Source of the DNA: Muriicola sp. Z0-33
Lineage (GTDB): Bacteria > Bacteroidota > Bacteroidia > Flavobacteriales > Flavobacteriaceae
NCBI RefSeq assembly: GCF_026126425.1
Contig: NZ_JAFMPW010000012.1
Coordinates: forward strand, 18,991-82,990
Direction of reading: 5' to 3'
DNA length: 64,000 nucleotides
Made by a program: the position numbers and the translations under genes. Positions 1 through 9,288 of the stretch are shown in pieces (position 1 is the first letter of the stretch; each line of letters begins with the position of its first letter). The notes under the pieces were generated by a model, which worked only from the letters and a program-made list of their open reading frames with translations, was not told the origin of the DNA and did not search any database.

Positions 1-322
1 CTGATTCTCCGGGAGCAATTGGCGTATTTTTGGGATATTCCGGCACCGTACAACCACAGCTACTGGTTGCATTTGTAATTATTAGTGGTGCATTACCTGT
101 ATTGGTAAACTTAAATTTGGTTTCTTGAGCAGCACCTTGTTCTATAGTACCAAAATCGTGTTCGGCCTTATCAAAACTCATCACTGGCAGATTCTTGGCT
201 GCAACATCTCTTTCGGCCGCCACCTCAACATTGGCAGCATTTATTTTGTTAGAAGCCTTCTCTTTACAGGAAACTAACGAAACGATAGCTACCAGACTTA
301 AACCTAAAACTATTCTTCTCAT
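1..322 (-). CDS. DUF1573 lipoprotein (3' part beyond the window)
   Basis: The gene starts at ATG 322 and runs off the left edge, so only about 107 residues are visible. The N-terminus is a lipoprotein signal peptide with a lipobox ending SLVSC (Cys19). From about residue 50 the sequence follows the DUF1573 pattern seen throughout Bacteroidota: FDKAEHDFGTIEQGA, then KFKFTNTGNAPLII, then SSCGCTVPEYP and PIAPGES. DUF1573 is an Ig-like, ASPM-SPD-2-Hydin-like module of unknown function. The protein is probably anchored in a membrane facing the periplasm. It lies directly downstream of nusB on the same strand, with a gap of about 47 bp. The visible domain is intact; its end cannot be judged. Confidence 0.85.
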   Translation of the reverse strand, partial: MRRIVLGLSLVAIVSLVSCKEKASNKINAANVEVAAERDVAAKNLPVMSFDKAEHDFGTIEQGAAQETKFKFTNTGNAPLIITNATSSCGCTVPEYPKNTPIAPGES

Positions 323-369
323 TTTTGATTGTTTTATCTATTTAAACGGCAAAATTAAGGAATAATTAT

Positions 370-1317
370 TTACAATAGGCCGCGACCTGATTTTTTAAGT
401 TTTCCTTCACTCTTGTATTCGCGTACTAATTTGTCCAGAATACCATTGATAAAAATACTGCTTTTGGGGGTAGAATATTCCTTGGCAATCTCTAAATATT
501 CATTTATTGTTACCCTTTCCGGGATAGATGAAAAGTTAAGCAATTCACAAATTGCCATCTTCAATAATATGGCATCAATATCTGCAATACGGTCCTTATC
601 CCAATTGGGGGTTTTACCCTCTATCTCCTTCACCAATTCAGCATTATTCAGCAAGGTTTTAGTAAGCAGTTTTTTAGCAAATTCCAGATCATCCTTATCC
701 TTTAACAATCTGGGTACATAAAATGACGAAGATTGCTTTTCCCTGGCTTTTTTAAATTGCTTTAGGATAAAGGTATTTACCAGCGGTATATCATCTACCC
801 AGGTAAGTTTATCATCCTCAAAATACTCATAGATCTTGTCGTTAGGAGCAATGACTTCCTTAAAGAGGTCTTCCAGCAGCTCCCTGTCCTCCTCAAAGGA
901 GCTTTGGGCACTGGACATGTATTTGTCATAAAGGCTGCTTTCAACGATTTCCTTATATACAATTTTGACATACTCCTCGTTCAGGTACCAGTTGTTGAGT
1001 TTGCGCTTGTTTAACTCATTTTCCAAAAGTTCGTTCCGGACGATTTGCAGCAAAGCTTTGTTGTTCAAAAATTTCTCCTGATCGGGGTATTTGTCAGCCG
1101 CGGTAGACATGTATTTTGTTGAAGCATGGGATACATGTTTCCCGGCCATTTTATGCAATTCTTTTAAAAGACTAAGAATCAGCAGATATAAAGTAAAAGT
1201 ATTATCGATACTCACCTTTAAAAATTTCTCCTGCTTTTCCAGTGAATTATCAGCAGACTGGGTCAGGGCATAAATGCATTGCATAACTTTTACCCTAATT
1301 TGTCTTCTTGTTAGCAT
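370..1317 (-). CDS. nusB: Transcription antitermination factor NusB (long Bacteroidota form)
   Basis: At 315 residues this is about twice the usual NusB length. The C-terminal third (about 195-305) is the NusB fold, recognised from DRIADIDAILLKMAICELL, then PERVTINEYLEIAKEYS and SSIFINGILDKL. NusB binds boxA RNA with NusE/S10 and supports rRNA antitermination. The first ~190 residues are a helical, charged extension typical of Bacteroidota NusB and of unclear role. The ATG at 1317 begins MLTRRQIRVKVMQ, which matches the family start. It lies upstream of the DUF1573 gene and is divergent from the ABC transporter at 1497. Confidence 0.93.
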   Translation of the reverse strand: MLTRRQIRVKVMQCIYALTQSADNSLEKQEKFLKVSIDNTFTLYLLILSLLKELHKMAGKHVSHASTKYMSTAADKYPDQEKFLNNKALLQIVRNELLENELNKRKLNNWYLNEEYVKIVYKEIVESSLYDKYMSSAQSSFEEDRELLEDLFKEVIAPNDKIYEYFEDDKLTWVDDIPLVNTFILKQFKKAREKQSSSFYVPRLLKDKDDLEFAKKLLTKTLLNNAELVKEIEGKTPNWDKDRIADIDAILLKMAICELLNFSSIPERVTINEYLEIAKEYSTPKSSIFINGILDKLVREYKSEGKLKKSGRGLL

Positions 1318-1445
1318 TTAAAAGAACTTTATTTTTGATTGCATCTTAATGAGCTGCAAAAATAACAATCTATTTTTAAACCTCCAGCATTAATTAAATA
1401 CGTTATCTTATAAGTTTTATAACATTTCCTTTGTTACCAATCTGC

Positions 1446-1453
1446 TATCTTTG
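1446..1453 (+). promoter_or_regulatory. -7 promoter box TATCTTTG of the ABC transporter gene
   Basis: This is an exact match to the Bacteroidota primary sigma factor box TAnnTTTG, located 44 bp before the ATG at 1497 in the divergent nusB/ABC intergenic region. No convincing TTTG -33 element at the usual spacing was found, so the call rests on the -7 box alone. Confidence 0.5.
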
Positions 1454-1496
1454 GCAAATTGTTTAATACACCATATCCGCTTAGCCAGCCAACTAC

Positions 1497-3251
1497 ATGA
1501 AGGAGCTTAAACATCTCAATAAATATTTCAGGAAATATTGGTCTAAATTACTGGTGGGTATTGTAATTACCATCATTGCCCGCATTTTTCAGCTGGTTAT
1601 GCCCTCTTACGTTAAAAAGTCTATCGAGGTAGTAGAAAACTTTGTGGCGAATACCATTGACGAATCGGTTGCCAGATCGCTCCTCACAGAATATATTCTG
1701 ATCATCGTAGGTGCAGCTTTGCTTTCCGGATTTTTTACATTTCTGATGAGGCAGACGATCATCAATGTATCCAGATATATAGAATACGACCTTAAAAATG
1801 AGGTATTTGATCATTATCAATTCCTGAGTCTGAACTTTTACAAGAAAAACAGAACAGGGGATCTTATGAACCGTATTAGTGAAGATGTAAGTCAGGTACG
1901 CCTGTATGCCGGCCCGGCTATAATGTATGGGATTCAGACTTTAACCCTATTTATCTGTTTAATTCCCCTTATGTTTATAAAGGCCCCAACAATTGCCTTC
2001 TATTCATTACTTCCATTGCCTATTCTCTCTGTGCTTATCTACCAGATCAGCAGGATTATCCATAAACGAAGTACAAGGGTCCAGGAATACCTTTCTACCC
2101 TGTCTACCTTTGCACAGGAATCTTTTTCGGGCGTTTCCGTGATAAAGGCTTATAGTCTGGAACCTCAATTAAATGAAGAAGTGAAGGTGCTGGCCATAGA
2201 AGGAAAAGATAAAAGTATGGACCTGGCCAAGGTTAATGCCTGGTTTTTTCCTTTGATGATCTTGCTTATTGGTATCAGCAATATTTTTGTGATATATGTA
2301 GGGGGCAAACAATATATAGATGGCGAAATAGCCTCAGTAGGGACCATAGCCGAGTTTATCCTTTATGTAAATATGCTGACATGGCCAGTGGCGATTGTAG
2401 GTTGGCTTACCTCTATTGTACAACGGGCAGAAGCTTCTCAAAAAAGAATAAATGAATTTTTAAAAGAAGCACCTTCAATCCAGAATACGGTTGTCCGCCC
2501 TACCCCTATTAAAGGTGAAATTGAATTTAAAAATGTAACCTTTACCTATGAAGACACACTGATTACGGCATTAAAAGATATTTCCTTTACGATTAAAGAA
2601 GGGGAAACAATAGCATTTATAGGGAAAACCGGATCTGGAAAATCTACTATCCTGGACCTGGTAGCAAGGCTCTATGATGTAAGTTCCGGTACTATTTTAA
2701 TAGATGGCACCCCTATTAACGAGTTAAACATAAACAGTTTACGCTCTTCCATCGGAGCAGTCCCCCAGGATGCCTTTTTATTCTCCGATACCATAAAGAA
2801 CAATATCAAATTTGGGAAAGAAGATGCCACAGATGAAGAGATTTTCACGGTTGCCAAGATGGCGGTGGTGCATGACAATATTCTTGGTTTTGCCAACCAA
2901 TACAATACTATTTTGGGAGAAAGGGGGATCACCCTAAGCGGGGGTCAGAAACAACGGGTATCTATTGCGAGAGCGCTGTTGAAAGACCCTGAGATTTACC
3001 TGTTTGATGATTGTTTATCTGCCGTGGATACCGAAACGGAAGAGGCCATTTTGAACAATTTAAAAAAGGCCTCCAGAAACAGAACTACGCTGATTGTGAG
3101 CCATAGAGTTTCTTCAGCTAAAAACGCCGATAAGATCATAGTATTACAGGACGGAGCCATTTTACAAGAAGGCACTCATGATAGTTTACTAGCCAAGGGA
3201 GGCTACTACAAGGACCTCTACCAACACCAGCTGTCCGAGAAAGAAAACTAG
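1497..3251 (+). CDS. ABC exporter, fused membrane and ATPase domains (MsbA/multidrug type)
   Basis: The 584-residue half-transporter has an N-terminal six-helix exporter domain (about 1-310) and a C-terminal nucleotide-binding domain (about 330-584). Walker A is GKTGSGKST near residue 377, the signature LSGGQKQR is near 480, and Walker B reads IYLFDDCLSAVD near 500. The catalytic glutamate that normally follows the Walker B aspartate is an Asp here, as in the degenerate sites of heterodimeric exporters. The H-loop His is present in IVSHRVSSA. It probably works as a dimer in the inner membrane; the substrate (lipid or drug) cannot be told from sequence. No second half-transporter lies nearby. 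Confidence 0.88.
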   Translation: MKELKHLNKYFRKYWSKLLVGIVITIIARIFQLVMPSYVKKSIEVVENFVANTIDESVARSLLTEYILIIVGAALLSGFFTFLMRQTIINVSRYIEYDLKNEVFDHYQFLSLNFYKKNRTGDLMNRISEDVSQVRLYAGPAIMYGIQTLTLFICLIPLMFIKAPTIAFYSLLPLPILSVLIYQISRIIHKRSTRVQEYLSTLSTFAQESFSGVSVIKAYSLEPQLNEEVKVLAIEGKDKSMDLAKVNAWFFPLMILLIGISNIFVIYVGGKQYIDGEIASVGTIAEFILYVNMLTWPVAIVGWLTSIVQRAEASQKRINEFLKEAPSIQNTVVRPTPIKGEIEFKNVTFTYEDTLITALKDISFTIKEGETIAFIGKTGSGKSTILDLVARLYDVSSGTILIDGTPINELNINSLRSSIGAVPQDAFLFSDTIKNNIKFGKEDATDEEIFTVAKMAVVHDNILGFANQYNTILGERGITLSGGQKQRVSIARALLKDPEIYLFDDCLSAVDTETEEAILNNLKKASRNRTTLIVSHRVSSAKNADKIIVLQDGAILQEGTHDSLLAKGGYYKDLYQHQLSEKEN

Positions 3252-3328
3252 AAAAATGTTGCTTCCTTAGCTTTTTTTTTACACTTTTGATAAGAAGTTA
3301 TACACTAATCTTAACTATTATTAATAAA

Positions 3329-3700
3329 ATGGCCGATAAAGATTTAATGGATCAGGAAGAGATATTCTCCAAGGTTTTAAGAGCCGGAAGGAGAACTTAT
3401 TTTTTTGATGTCAGAAGCACAAAAGCCGGTGACTATTACCTTACGATTACGGAAAGTAAAAAGTTCACCCACGATGATGGCTCATTTCACTACAAGAAAC
3501 ACAAGATTTACCTTTACAAAGAAGACTTCCAGTCTTTTAGGGAAATCATGTCTGAAATGATGGATTATATCATCGATGAAAAAGGTCTGGAAGTTATTTC
3601 GGAAAGACATCAGTCCGATTTTAAAAAGGAGGAGCCAAGCTCAAACGGAGAAGCAAAATCTACCGATAGTTTTACCGATGTAGATTTCGACGATATTTAA
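3329..3700 (+). CDS. DUF3276 / PUR-alpha-like nucleic acid-binding protein
   Basis: The protein has 123 residues from ATG 3329; an upstream in-frame ATG at 3287 gives an unlikely N-terminus and is not used. The core (about 10-90) carries EEIFSKVLRAGRRTYFFDVR, GDYYLTITESKK and KHKIYLYKEDF, the DUF3276 pattern related to PUR-alpha single-stranded DNA/RNA-binding folds. The C-terminal ~35 residues are acidic and low in complexity, ending in DVDFDDI. Such proteins are near universal in Bacteroidota and are thought to bind RNA or ssDNA; targets are unknown. It follows the ABC transporter by 77 bp and ends at its own terminator. Confidence 0.82.
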   Translation: MADKDLMDQEEIFSKVLRAGRRTYFFDVRSTKAGDYYLTITESKKFTHDDGSFHYKKHKIYLYKEDFQSFREIMSEMMDYIIDEKGLEVISERHQSDFKKEEPSSNGEAKSTDSFTDVDFDDI

Positions 3701-3724
3701 TTGTTGTTACAATTGTTAATTGAC

Positions 3725-3752
3725 AGGCCTTTGATTTCGAAGGCCTTTTTTT
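3725..3752 (+). terminator. Intrinsic terminator after the DUF3276 gene
   Basis: Arms AGGCCTT (3725-3731) and AAGGCCT (3740-3746) form a hairpin followed directly by a run of seven T. Confidence 0.85.
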
Positions 3753-3863
3753 ATGCTTATATTTAGCCTTCTAAATGCTAAAATTAGCCTTCAGGTCTCT
3801 TGGTCTTAGTCCGGGGTTTAATTAACTTTAGCACCCTATTGAATTCAAAAAACATTTTATCCG

Positions 3864-6386
3864 ATGAGAAAAATACTCTTGCTATTACTGGGCTTGATGT
3901 CACAATTACTACTTGCACAAGCAACGGTTGACCTCAACTATTATCTGCCGCAGCACATTACTTATAACCAGGATATTCCTAAACCCTCAGAGATCGTTGG
4001 CCATGAAGTAGGAGAATGGCATATTACCCATGATAAGCTTATGTTTTATATGCAAAGCCTGGCCAAAGCAAGCGACAGGATATCCATAGAAACCAGGGGT
4101 CATACTTTTGAGGGACGACCAATTTTACTACTTACCATCACTTCCCCAAAGAATCACAGCAATCTAGAACAGATACGAAAGGAGCATTTGTCTCTTTCAG
4201 AAAGCTCTGGCAGTTCGGCTAATATCCAATCCATGCCTATAGTAGTTTATCAGGGTTTTTCTATTCATGGCAATGAACCCAGTGGGGCCAATGCGGGTCT
4301 TGCTTATGCCTACTATCTGGCGGCAGCACAAGGTGCAGAAATTGAGGAGGTTTTGGAAAATGCTGTAATTCTGATGGACCCTTCATTTAATCCTGATGGC
4401 CTGCAACGATTTGCGTATTGGGCAAATACAAACAGGAGCATTCATCTTAATTCTGACAATAATGAGAGAGAATATCACGAAGTATGGCCTGGTGGTCGAA
4501 CTAATCATTATTGGTTTGATATGAACCGCGACTGGCTGCCGGTTCAATTGCCTGAAAGCAGGGCACGTATTAAAACCTTCCACAAATGGCTTCCAAATAT
4601 TCTGACAGATCATCATGAAATGGGCACCAATTCTACTTTCTTTTTTCAACCAGGGGAACCCACCAGAGTGCATCCCCTGACTCCAAAAGTAAATCAGGAA
4701 CTTACTACGGAGATTGGCACCTACCACGCGAAGGCCCTCAACAAAATTGGATCGCTCTACTATTCAGAGGAAAATTATGACGACTATTATTACGGCAAAG
4801 GTTCAACTTTTCCAGATGTAAATGGAAGCATAGGCATCCTTTTTGAACAGGGAAGTTCCAGAGGACATATACAGGAAAGCGAAAACGGGACACTTACATT
4901 TCCTTTTACCATTCGTAATCAGTTCACTGCTGCCCTCTCTACTATTGAAGCTGCAAAAAACATGAGGACTAAGATTCTTGGCTATCAACGCGATTTTTAT
5001 AGCAGTACAAGAAATGAAGCCGCTAAAAGCAAGACTAAGGCTATCGTTTTTGGCGACAGTAAGGATGCTGCCAGATCCTGGCATTTAGCTGAAATCTTAA
5101 AACGTCAGCACATTAAAGTCCATGAACTTGCAGCAGACACCAGACTGGGTAAAAATTCTTATACCAGAGGAAACAGTTATGTCATCCCCATGGATCAGAA
5201 GAATCACAGGATGATAAAAGCAATGTTCGAGAAACGAACCACGTTTACAGACAGTCTATTTTACGATATCTCTGCCTGGACATTTCCACTGGCATTTAAT
5301 GTTGATTATTCAGAGACATCTTCTCTTGCAAATGCAGGTGCGGAAATAGATAATCTAAAGCCATTGGAAGGCAATGTGAGCCAAATGAGTAACTATGCCT
5401 ACCTGTTCGAATGGCATGAATATTATAGTCCTGCAGCACTTAATAAAATAGTGGAAAATGGTTTACGGGCTAAGGTGGCCAAAAGCCGGTTTTCATTAGA
5501 TGGCATTTCTTATGATTATGGCACCATAATGATACCGGTGCAAAACCAGAAAATGGATGCTGCATCACTATACAATTTTTTGAAGGAAATTGCCAGGGAA
5601 AACAATCTTCAGATAAAAGGAGTAAATACCGGGCTAACCAAAGGCATAGATTTAGGGAGTAATGAATTTGATCCGATTAAAAAGCAAAAAGTGGCCCTGC
5701 TTGTTGGAAAGGGAGTACGTTCTTATGATGCGGGTGAAATTTGGCACCTGTTCGATACCCGTTACAATATGAAGATCACAAAAATAGATACGGATTACTT
5801 TAAAAACACGGATATAAGTCAGTATACAGACATCATATTACCCAGTACAGGGCAAGCCAGCCTGGATAAGAGGGCGGCTGGGAAACTCAAAGAATGGGTC
5901 AAAGAAGGAGGAACTTTAATTGGTTATCGGGCCATAGCCAATTGGTTTGAAAAAAACGAATTCATGAAATTGAAATTTAAAAAAGATACCCTGGTTGCCA
6001 GAGATATCAGTTTTGAAGAGCGGGGAGATTTCACAGGGGCGCAGGTCACCGGAGGAGCTATTTTTGAAGCGCGCCAGGACAGGTCTCACCCTATCAATTT
6101 TGGCTATAAGAATGATAGAATTGCGTTGTTCAGAAATACAAATATTTATATAGAACCGGATAAGAACAGCTACAATAACCCTATACAGTATACCGCAAAT
6201 CCATTGCAAAGTGGATATATTTCGGAGGAGAACCTGGCGATGCTAAAGAACAGTGTTCCTTTCCGGGTTCGCCGAATGGGCAAAGGAAGGGTAATACTAT
6301 TTACAGACAACACCAATTTCAGGGCATTCTGGTACGGCACCAACAAATTACTTATGAATGCCATCTTCTTTGGGCAGATGATGTAA
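3864..6386 (+). CDS. Secreted M14-family zinc carboxypeptidase with C-terminal amidotransferase-like domain
   Basis: The 840-residue protein begins with a signal peptide ending near LLLAQA. The M14 domain spans about 45-370. Zinc ligands are the HxxE of IHGNEPSG (His135, Glu138) and a His in TDHHEMGTN near 250. The catalytic Glu is probably in GILFEQGSSRG near 328. Residues from about 600 (KVALLVGKGVRSYDAGEIW, IILPSTG, WVKEGGTLIGY) resemble a class I glutamine amidotransferase-like fold, a common C-terminal addition in these exported peptidases. It probably trims peptides in the periplasm or outside the cell. It is monocistronic by spacing. Confidence 0.85.
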   Translation: MRKILLLLLGLMSQLLLAQATVDLNYYLPQHITYNQDIPKPSEIVGHEVGEWHITHDKLMFYMQSLAKASDRISIETRGHTFEGRPILLLTITSPKNHSNLEQIRKEHLSLSESSGSSANIQSMPIVVYQGFSIHGNEPSGANAGLAYAYYLAAAQGAEIEEVLENAVILMDPSFNPDGLQRFAYWANTNRSIHLNSDNNEREYHEVWPGGRTNHYWFDMNRDWLPVQLPESRARIKTFHKWLPNILTDHHEMGTNSTFFFQPGEPTRVHPLTPKVNQELTTEIGTYHAKALNKIGSLYYSEENYDDYYYGKGSTFPDVNGSIGILFEQGSSRGHIQESENGTLTFPFTIRNQFTAALSTIEAAKNMRTKILGYQRDFYSSTRNEAAKSKTKAIVFGDSKDAARSWHLAEILKRQHIKVHELAADTRLGKNSYTRGNSYVIPMDQKNHRMIKAMFEKRTTFTDSLFYDISAWTFPLAFNVDYSETSSLANAGAEIDNLKPLEGNVSQMSNYAYLFEWHEYYSPAALNKIVENGLRAKVAKSRFSLDGISYDYGTIMIPVQNQKMDAASLYNFLKEIARENNLQIKGVNTGLTKGIDLGSNEFDPIKKQKVALLVGKGVRSYDAGEIWHLFDTRYNMKITKIDTDYFKNTDISQYTDIILPSTGQASLDKRAAGKLKEWVKEGGTLIGYRAIANWFEKNEFMKLKFKKDTLVARDISFEERGDFTGAQVTGGAIFEARQDRSHPINFGYKNDRIALFRNTNIYIEPDKNSYNNPIQYTANPLQSGYISEENLAMLKNSVPFRVRRMGKGRVILFTDNTNFRAFWYGTNKLLMNAIFFGQMM

Positions 6387-6408
6387 GCGCCAAATGTTGC
6401 GATTGTAT

Positions 6409-7452
6409 TTACCTCAGTTTTATATACATCAGGTTAAAGATGAACACCAACAGTGTAAGGCCTGCGGCAGTGAGAAAAGAAAACAGCAGCGTAGCAAAGA
6501 GTACTAACAGCAAGTAGTATATCGGATAAAACAGAAATGAAAAAAGAAAGCGATAGGTACTTACAAACTCTATTTCACTTATTTTTTTCCTGACGATCCC
6601 TCTCCAGATAAGAAGGGCAGGTAAATTAAAAAGTTGAAAAAGGCCATCCCATATTTTAAAAAAAAGATTTTCATTTGTTTTGATGGGTTTGGTGGATTGT
6701 TGTGTGTTTAACCCCTCAATCAGTGCATTACAAGCTACAGGATCTAAATAATCTGGCTGTAAGCCGTCTAAAATTGATATTGTCTCTTCATAAGGGTATT
6801 GTTCCCCTACATGTGTTGTCAGTTGCGCTATGGCCGATGAAATACGGGCTCTTATTTCTTTAGAAGCAGTTCTTAAGTCCTTAGAATTGTATAACTCTTT
6901 TAAATTCAGGGCTGATCCGGCATAAAAAGCAGCGCTATCAGGGAACCCGGCGGCATTTTTGTAATTTACCCCTACGGGAAGCAATTGGATATCTATTTTG
7001 GGGTTTTTATCAAGTGTGTGAAACAAAATCCTGGTAAATCCAGTACTCAGGGGTCTGACTCTTCGCTGTATATTATGATTGGCTTCCGGAAAAATTAAAA
7101 TGGATTGATTGTTCTGGAGCAAGTGCGCACAAGTCTCAAAAATCTCCTGGTTTCTACTCAGGCTATCCCTGCCATCTCGCAATCTATAAATAGGTATCAT
7201 CCGTAGCAATCCAAAAAGTGCCTTGAGGAAACTATTATTAAATACGTCGGAGCGCGTTAAGAAGTATGGGGCCTTTTTGCTATATGCCGCAATAAGTAAG
7301 GCATCCATAAGTGCGTTCTGATGATTGGCCAGCAACATGGAAGCCTGATGCTCAGTGAGCACAGAAAAGCCATGCATTTTCACCTTTTTGTAGTAACAAA
7401 ACAAGGCGAATTTAATCAGCTGTTTTATGCACCAATAAAGGATCTTTTTCAA
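6409..7452 (-). CDS. 1-acylglycerol-3-phosphate O-acyltransferase family protein (PlsC-like)
   Basis: The 347-residue protein carries the acyltransferase motif NHxxxxD as ANHQNALMDA near residue 43, the glycerophosphate-binding FPEANHN near 120, and two C-terminal membrane helices (about 285-345). It probably acylates lysophospholipid or a related acceptor at the inner membrane. Translation starts at TTG 7452, which overlaps the TGA stop of the upstream transporter gene. The TTG is supported because the N-terminal YWCIKQLIKFALFCYYKK segment matches relatives, and the next ATG (7377) would cut into it. The overlap implies translational coupling. Confidence 0.85.
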   Translation of the reverse strand: MKKILYWCIKQLIKFALFCYYKKVKMHGFSVLTEHQASMLLANHQNALMDALLIAAYSKKAPYFLTRSDVFNNSFLKALFGLLRMIPIYRLRDGRDSLSRNQEIFETCAHLLQNNQSILIFPEANHNIQRRVRPLSTGFTRILFHTLDKNPKIDIQLLPVGVNYKNAAGFPDSAAFYAGSALNLKELYNSKDLRTASKEIRARISSAIAQLTTHVGEQYPYEETISILDGLQPDYLDPVACNALIEGLNTQQSTKPIKTNENLFFKIWDGLFQLFNLPALLIWRGIVRKKISEIEFVSTYRFLFSFLFYPIYYLLLVLFATLLFSFLTAAGLTLLVFIFNLMYIKLR

Positions 7453-8390
7453 ACCAGTTCTTCTTTTTTTATGGATTTAGCCCCCCAAAACATTCCTATC
7501 AGCAAACCAGATACCAGGTGCCATATACCCCAAAATGCCGCTAACAGGGCCATGCCGCCGAGGCCTTCAAAAAAAGTAAATATAAGAAGAAGACCCAAGC
7601 CAGAATTCTGAATCCCGGTTTCTATGGTTATTGTCCTTGTATCCTTTCTGGAGAGGCCCAATAACCTTGAAAATGAATAACCGGTGGCAAAGGCAATGAA
7701 ATTATGAATTATTACAATCCAGAAGACATACAAGACGTACTCCGCAAATATGGTCTTGTTATTATACAAGGCTATAAATATGAGAGCAAAAAAGAACAGC
7801 AAGGAACCCTTTTTAAAGAATTTTGCCAACTTTTTTGCCAATACTGGTTTAATCTGATGCACCCACATGCCTAACAAAAGAGGTACACCTAATAGCAAGG
7901 CTACGAGTTTTACCATTTCAAGCGGTGAAATGGATATCTTCTCTAAAATCTGTGCGGTAGGCTCGTAAAGGCTTCCCCAAAACCCAAGGTTTAATGGGGT
8001 CATTATTACCGCTAGAAGGGTTGCAATTGCCGTCAGACTTACAGACAAGGCCGTATTTGCTTTGGCCAGGTGGGAAATAAAATTGGAGACATTGCCCCCC
8101 GGGCAAGCGGCTACCATAAACATTCCAATAGCAAAACTCGGTAGGGGGTTTATAACAGAAACTAAAATAAAAGTAACCAGGGGCAACAGAAGAAACTGAC
8201 AAATTACTCCTGCAAGCACCGGTTTTGGGTTGCTGATCAATCGCTTAAAGTCCGAAACTGATATTTCCAAGGCTATCCCGAACATCACCATGGCAAGCGC
8301 TAAATTTAGCACCCAAAGTGTTTGAGTATCAAAATTAATATGCACGCTATCTATGGCGGCATCAAGCAATTGTCTCTCCTTTAAAATCAA
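7449..8390 (-). CDS. BASS-family (bile acid:sodium symporter-like) transporter
   Basis: About 313 residues form nine or ten hydrophobic segments. ALAMVMFGIALEIS near the N-terminus, MVAACPGGNVSNF around residue 95 and ETGIQNSGLGLLL near 260 are BASS/SBF hallmarks, including the crossover helix and the GGN motif. BASS proteins import organic anions with sodium; bacterial substrates include pantoate and keto acids, and none can be named here. The 8390 start is TTG; a GTG at 8342 is an alternative, and no upstream ATG is in frame. It overlaps the acyltransferase gene by 4 bp. Confidence 0.85.
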   Translation of the reverse strand: MILKERQLLDAAIDSVHINFDTQTLWVLNLALAMVMFGIALEISVSDFKRLISNPKPVLAGVICQFLLLPLVTFILVSVINPLPSFAIGMFMVAACPGGNVSNFISHLAKANTALSVSLTAIATLLAVIMTPLNLGFWGSLYEPTAQILEKISISPLEMVKLVALLLGVPLLLGMWVHQIKPVLAKKLAKFFKKGSLLFFFALIFIALYNNKTIFAEYVLYVFWIVIIHNFIAFATGYSFSRLLGLSRKDTRTITIETGIQNSGLGLLLIFTFFEGLGGMALLAAFWGIWHLVSGLLIGMFWGAKSIKKEELV

Positions 8391-8484
8391 TATTTATCAG
8401 GCCATATGTTCAGCCATACTCCCAAGATAATGAATCAAATGATAAAGCAATTAGAAGGGTGGAAATAACTTCTCTATTTACTAT

Positions 8485-8492
8485 TATCTTTG
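8485..8492 (+). promoter_or_regulatory. -7 promoter box TATCTTTG of the thioredoxin-family gene
   Basis: Exact TAnnTTTG match 17 bp before the ATG at 8509, implying a very short 5' leader. Confidence 0.55.
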
Positions 8493-8508
8493 TATAAAAT
8501 TCAATACC

Positions 8509-9066
8509 ATGGCAAGAACAGCAAGTAATATGCTTCCCCTGGGAACTTCGGCTCCAAACTTTAGTTTACCTGACACTGTTTCAGATCGGATCATGAACCT
8601 GGAAGACTCAAAAGGCAGTGCTGGCACCTTGATCATGTTTATTTGCAATCACTGTCCTTTTGTAAAACATGTCAATCAGGGTTTGGTGCAATTGGCAAAG
8701 GACTATGAGGAAAAAGGAATTGGTTTTATAGCAATTTCGAGCAATGATATAGAGAATTACCCACAAGATGGCCCGGCATTAATGAAGGTTAATGCAAAAG
8801 ATGAAGGATTTACCTTCCCGTATCTCTATGATGCCACCCAGGAAGTTGCCAGGGACTACGACGCGGCTTGCACGCCAGATTTCTTTTTATTCAACAGCGA
8901 ATTAAAATTGGTTTACCGTGGTCAGTTAGACGATTCCCGCCCTGGTAATGGTCTTCCCGTTACCGGCGCAGATCTAAGAAACGCTCTAGACCAAATGCTG
9001 GCGGGCATGCCCGTAGATGCTGATCAGAAGCCCAGTATAGGTTGCAATATCAAGTGGAAAATGTAA
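8509..9066 (+). CDS. Thioredoxin-fold redoxin (AhpC/TSA-like), CNHCPF type
   Basis: The 185-residue protein has the redoxin fold: LGTSAPNFSLPDT, then the redox motif FICNHCPFVKH (CxxC near residues 46-49), FIAISSNDIENYPQDGP, and a late TPDFFLFN with cis-Pro. It lacks a signal peptide and so is cytoplasmic. The family is widespread in Bacteroidota and is annotated as a thioredoxin-family or peroxiredoxin-like protein; the physiological substrate is not established. It stands alone and ends beside the 7-bp repeat block. Confidence 0.85.
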   Translation: MARTASNMLPLGTSAPNFSLPDTVSDRIMNLEDSKGSAGTLIMFICNHCPFVKHVNQGLVQLAKDYEEKGIGFIAISSNDIENYPQDGPALMKVNAKDEGFTFPYLYDATQEVARDYDAACTPDFFLFNSELKLVYRGQLDDSRPGNGLPVTGADLRNALDQMLAGMPVDADQKPSIGCNIKWKM

Positions 9067-9118
9067 AATGAAAATGAAGCGGTAATTTTTATCAGTAGTA
9101 CTGCAATAATCTGATCAC

Positions 9119-9139
9119 TGTTTATTGATAACTGTTTAC
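9119..9139. repeat. Three outlying units of the TGATTAC-type 7-bp repeat
   Basis: Units TGTTTAT, TGATAAC and TGTTTAC lie end to end, 66 bp before the main array, and appear to be a diverged outlier of it. Confidence 0.6.
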
Positions 9140-9204
9140 TTTATCCAGCCGCATCATCGCGCAGCCTTTTTCAATCATCCACAGGATAATCAAAAAAGAT
9201 CTCG

Positions 9205-9288
9205 TGTTTACTGATTACTGATTACTGATTACTGATTATTGATTACTGATTATTGATTATTGATAACTGATTACTGTTTACTGTTTAC
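9205..9288. repeat. Tandem array of twelve 7-bp units (TGATTAC type)
   Basis: Twelve consecutive heptamers follow the pattern TG(A/T)T(T/A)A(C/T), with TGATTAC the commonest. The array sits between two convergent genes. Its last unit overlaps the TAA stop codon (9285-9287) of the minus-strand DinB/YfiT gene, so a change in copy number would alter the 3' end of that transcript but not its protein. Confidence 0.9.

Noticed and set aside
4383..4727. Antisense 114-codon frame within the M14 peptidase gene, and similar long shadow frames elsewhere
   Set aside because: They lie wholly within well-supported genes on the other strand and show no family motifs.
9205..9288. Possible CRISPR array
   Set aside because: The units are 7 bp, contiguous and without spacers, and no cas genes are present; it is a simple tandem repeat.
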